From contig NZ_QMBP01000009.1 in NCBI RefSeq assembly GCF_003289945.1, forward strand, positions 186,001 through 250,000: DNA of 64,000 nt, read 5' to 3'. Source of the stretch: Mesorhizobium hawassense. GTDB taxonomy: Bacteria > Pseudomonadota > Alphaproteobacteria > Rhizobiales > Rhizobiaceae. This document shows positions 62,264 through 64,000 of this stretch, piece after piece (position 1 is the stretch's first letter; the number at the start of each line of letters is the position of its first letter). The notes below the pieces were generated by a model. The model was not told the origin of the DNA, did no database searches, and saw only the letters and a program-made list of their open reading frames with translations. The translations under genes were made by a program, and so were the position numbers.

Positions 62264-63643
62264 TTAGCGTTTCCGCAAATCCGCATCCGCGAGATCGAGC
62301 GCCTTGGCGATGCGCTCGCAGGCCATGTCGATCGTATCGCGCGTCCAGATCAGCGGCGGCGAGAGAATCATCGTGTCGCCGGTTGCGCGCAGCATCATGC
62401 CGTTCGCGATCGCGTGGTCGCGCACGACGACGGCGGCGCTTCCCGACGGCAGATAGCGTTCCTTGGTCGCCTTGTCCTTGACGATCTCGATCGCGCCCAT
62501 CAGGCCGATCGAGCGCACCTCGCCGACCAGCCTGTGGCCCGCGATCCGCTCCTGCAGCGCCTGCGCGAAATACGGTCCGGTGTCGTTCCTGACCCGCTCG
62601 ACCAGCCCTTCCTTCTCTATGATCTCGAGGTTCTTCAGCGCCACCGCGCAGGCCACCGGATGACCGGAATAGGTATAGCCGTGATAGAACTCGCCGCCTT
62701 TCTCGACCAGGGTCCTGGCGACACGGTCGCCGACCAGCAGCGCCGACAGCGGCTGGTAGCCCGAGGTCAGCGCCTTGGCGGTGGTGATGGTGTCGGGCTC
62801 GATGCCGAATGTCTGCGCCGCGAACCATTCGCCGGTCCGGCCATAGCCGGTTATCACTTCGTCCAGCATCAGCAGCACATCGTATTTGCGGCAGATGCGC
62901 TCCACTTCCGGCCAGTAGCTCATCGGCGGGATCTTGACGCCGCCGGCGCCCATCACCGGCTCGCCGATGAAGGCTGCGACCTTGTCGGCGCCGGCTTCGA
63001 GGATCGCGTCCTCGACCGCCTTCGCTGCGCGGATGCCGAAATCACGGTCGCTTTCGCCGGCCAACGCCAGCTCGTAGGCATAGGGCATCATCACATGCAC
63101 GATGTTGGGCACAGCGCCGCCGAGCTGCTTGTGCATCGGCTCCATTCCGCCCAGCGAGGTGCCGGCGATCGTCGAGCCATGATAGGCCGACTTGCGCGAG
63201 ATGACGCGGTTCTTCTCGGGCTTGCCCTCGAGCGCCCAATAGTGGCGCACCAGCCTGAGCGCGGTGTCGTTGGCTTCCGACCCGGACGAGCCGTAAAAAA
63301 CCTGGCTGACATGCTTGGGCGCCAGCTCCGCCAGCTTCTTCGACAACAGCACCGGCGTCGGGGTCGAGCATTTGAAGAAGGAGTTGTAGTAGGGCAGCTC
63401 CTTCATCTGCGCGTAGGCGGCCTCGGCCAGCTCGTTGCGGCCATAGCCGACATTGACGCACCAAAGGCCCGCCATGCCGTCGAGGATTTCGGTGCCGTCG
63501 GCATCGTAGATGAACGGGCCGTTGGCGTGGGTGATGATGCGGGAGCCTGTCTCGCGCAGCTCCTTATGGTCGGTGAACGGGTGAAGGTGATGCGCGGCGT
63601 CGATCTGCTGAAGCTGCTTCAGCGAATAATTCTGATAGGTCAT
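62264..63643 (-). CDS. Class III aminotransferase (omega-amino acid:pyruvate type)
   Basis: A 459-residue PLP-dependent aminotransferase. Motifs: HLHPFTDHKELRETGSRII at the start, FYGSSGSEANDTALRLVRHY, SAYHGSTIAGTSLGG, LMLDEVITGYGRTGEWF and the PLP lysine in TTAKALTSGYQPLSALLV. This subgroup includes beta-alanine:pyruvate, putrescine:pyruvate and taurine:pyruvate aminotransferases; the window does not decide between them. ATG 63643 matches the family start. Confidence 0.88.
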   Translation of the reverse strand: MTYQNYSLKQLQQIDAAHHLHPFTDHKELRETGSRIITHANGPFIYDADGTEILDGMAGLWCVNVGYGRNELAEAAYAQMKELPYYNSFFKCSTPTPVLLSKKLAELAPKHVSQVFYGSSGSEANDTALRLVRHYWALEGKPEKNRVISRKSAYHGSTIAGTSLGGMEPMHKQLGGAVPNIVHVMMPYAYELALAGESDRDFGIRAAKAVEDAILEAGADKVAAFIGEPVMGAGGVKIPPMSYWPEVERICRKYDVLLMLDEVITGYGRTGEWFAAQTFGIEPDTITTAKALTSGYQPLSALLVGDRVARTLVEKGGEFYHGYTYSGHPVACAVALKNLEIIEKEGLVERVRNDTGPYFAQALQERIAGHRLVGEVRSIGLMGAIEIVKDKATKERYLPSGSAAVVVRDHAIANGMMLRATGDTMILSPPLIWTRDTIDMACERIAKALDLADADLRKR

Positions 63644-63694
63644 GGATTTGATCTTTCCTCTTGAATCAATCCGGCAACGGCCGGGAGCGGATTC

Positions 63695-63817
63695 TTAGAG
63701 GCAACAGGGCGGCGAATAGCCGATGCGGGCGCACAGCCGCAACAGCTCGGCGCGAAGGGTCCGCGGTGACGGGGTCACCGCGACCCCGAAGGCGCCGGAT
63801 GTGCTGAAGCGGATCAT
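63695..63817 (-). CDS. Possible 40-residue leader peptide ending in Cys-Cys-Leu
   Basis: A small minus-strand frame, MIRFSTSGAFGVAVTPSPRT.. ending LCARIGYSPPCCL, upstream of the aminotransferase gene. The C-terminal Cys pair followed by the stop recalls cysteine-rich leader peptides that control sulfur genes by attenuation. There is no convincing ribosome binding site before ATG 63817, so coding status is uncertain. Confidence 0.3.
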   Translation of the reverse strand: MIRFSTSGAFGVAVTPSPRTLRAELLRLCARIGYSPPCCL

Positions 63818-63857
63818 GGCGACAGCTTATGCCGCCTGGGGCCCAAAATTCAAGCCG

Positions 63858-64000
63858 TCAGGCGATGCCGCCAAGCACGCGCTGCAGGAACATGTAACGC
63901 ATCGCCGTCTGCGCCGCCTGCGGCCGGCGATCGCCGCGCCCGCCATGGCCGCCTTCGGTCTCCTCGAAGAACATCGTCCTGCCATGGCCTGCCTCCTGCA
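63858..64000 (-). CDS. Prolyl oligopeptidase family serine peptidase, C-terminal part
   Basis: The last 46 codons of a minus-strand gene whose start is outside the window. The peptide contains FFEETEGGHGG, the conserved region around the catalytic histidine of S9 peptidases, then RPQAAQTAMRYMFLQRVLGG and the stop. Only the C-terminal end of the catalytic domain is visible, so substrate and localisation cannot be judged. Confidence 0.75.
   Translation of the reverse strand, partial: QEAGHGRTMFFEETEGGHGGRGDRRPQAAQTAMRYMFLQRVLGGIA

Overview
The window is 64 kb of GC-rich alpha-proteobacterial chromosome, densely packed with short operons. The gene content points to a Mesorhizobium-like member of the Rhizobiales: RirA beside a complete hmu heme locus, a very-long-chain lipid A cluster (acpXL/lpxXL), PutA with a divergent Lrp-type regulator, and many copies of short palindromic intergenic repeats. 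No rRNA, tRNA, CRISPR array, phage or classical insertion sequence was seen. Taxonomy is inferred from gene content only.

Layout. 1-3.3 kb: a partial AhpD-like gene with a dyad operator, cutC, a GNAT, an SRPBCC protein and a membrane acyltransferase. 3.5-7.3 kb: a form II CO-dehydrogenase-like molybdenum hydroxylase operon, coxS-coxL-coxM on the minus strand. 7.6-11.3 kb: a FIST sensor, a hybrid histidine kinase, an AT-rich orphan gene and a LuxR-type response regulator. 11.5-18 kb: maleyl/fumarylpyruvate catabolism, an alcohol dehydrogenase, two EamA exporters, and MocR and TetR regulators. 18-20.7 kb: MaoC, phasin and DUF445 proteins. 20.9-30 kb: the iron/heme block, with rirA, hmuVUTS, hmuP, the TonB-dependent receptor hmuR, a small periplasmic protein, TonB and a frameshifted IsdG-like heme oxygenase. 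30-41.7 kb: putA and its regulator, a diheme peroxidase with a FixH-like protein, kdgK, aldose epimerase, gabD, an AEC carrier and a phosphatase. 41.9-47.4 kb: acpXL, two ketosynthases, a dehydrogenase, lpxXL and an L,D-transpeptidase. 47.6-54 kb: an ArgE/DapE-like deacylase with a peptide ABC transporter. 54-59.2 kb: TerB, TSUP, AraC, VOC, cobQ and a DMSP-lyase-type cupin. 59.3-62 kb: a valine-degradation operon (acyl-CoA dehydrogenase, mmsB). 62.3-64 kb: a class III aminotransferase and the C-terminus of a prolyl oligopeptidase.

The most unusual object lies inside the valine operon (60482-61043). A free-standing four-helix-bundle gene of the 23S rRNA intervening-sequence-protein family is bracketed by two inverted tandem heptamer arrays: 11 perfect GTAGGCA units on the left and 15 perfect TGCCTAC units on the right. 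The arrays supply the stop codon of the acyl-CoA dehydrogenase and have replaced the start codon of mmsB. A smaller relative without a gene (6744-6830, GTGAATN heptamers) lies in the same position in the cox operon, directly after a stop codon and between two co-directional genes. Both heptamers fit GTRRRYA in the same orientation, suggesting one class of element.

A second theme is palindromic repeats. One family has nine copies; four of them carry a second hairpin 15-16 nt downstream. One composite copy lies in frame inside the signal peptide of the diheme peroxidase, and an unrelated palindrome supplies the apparent start of the first ketosynthase.
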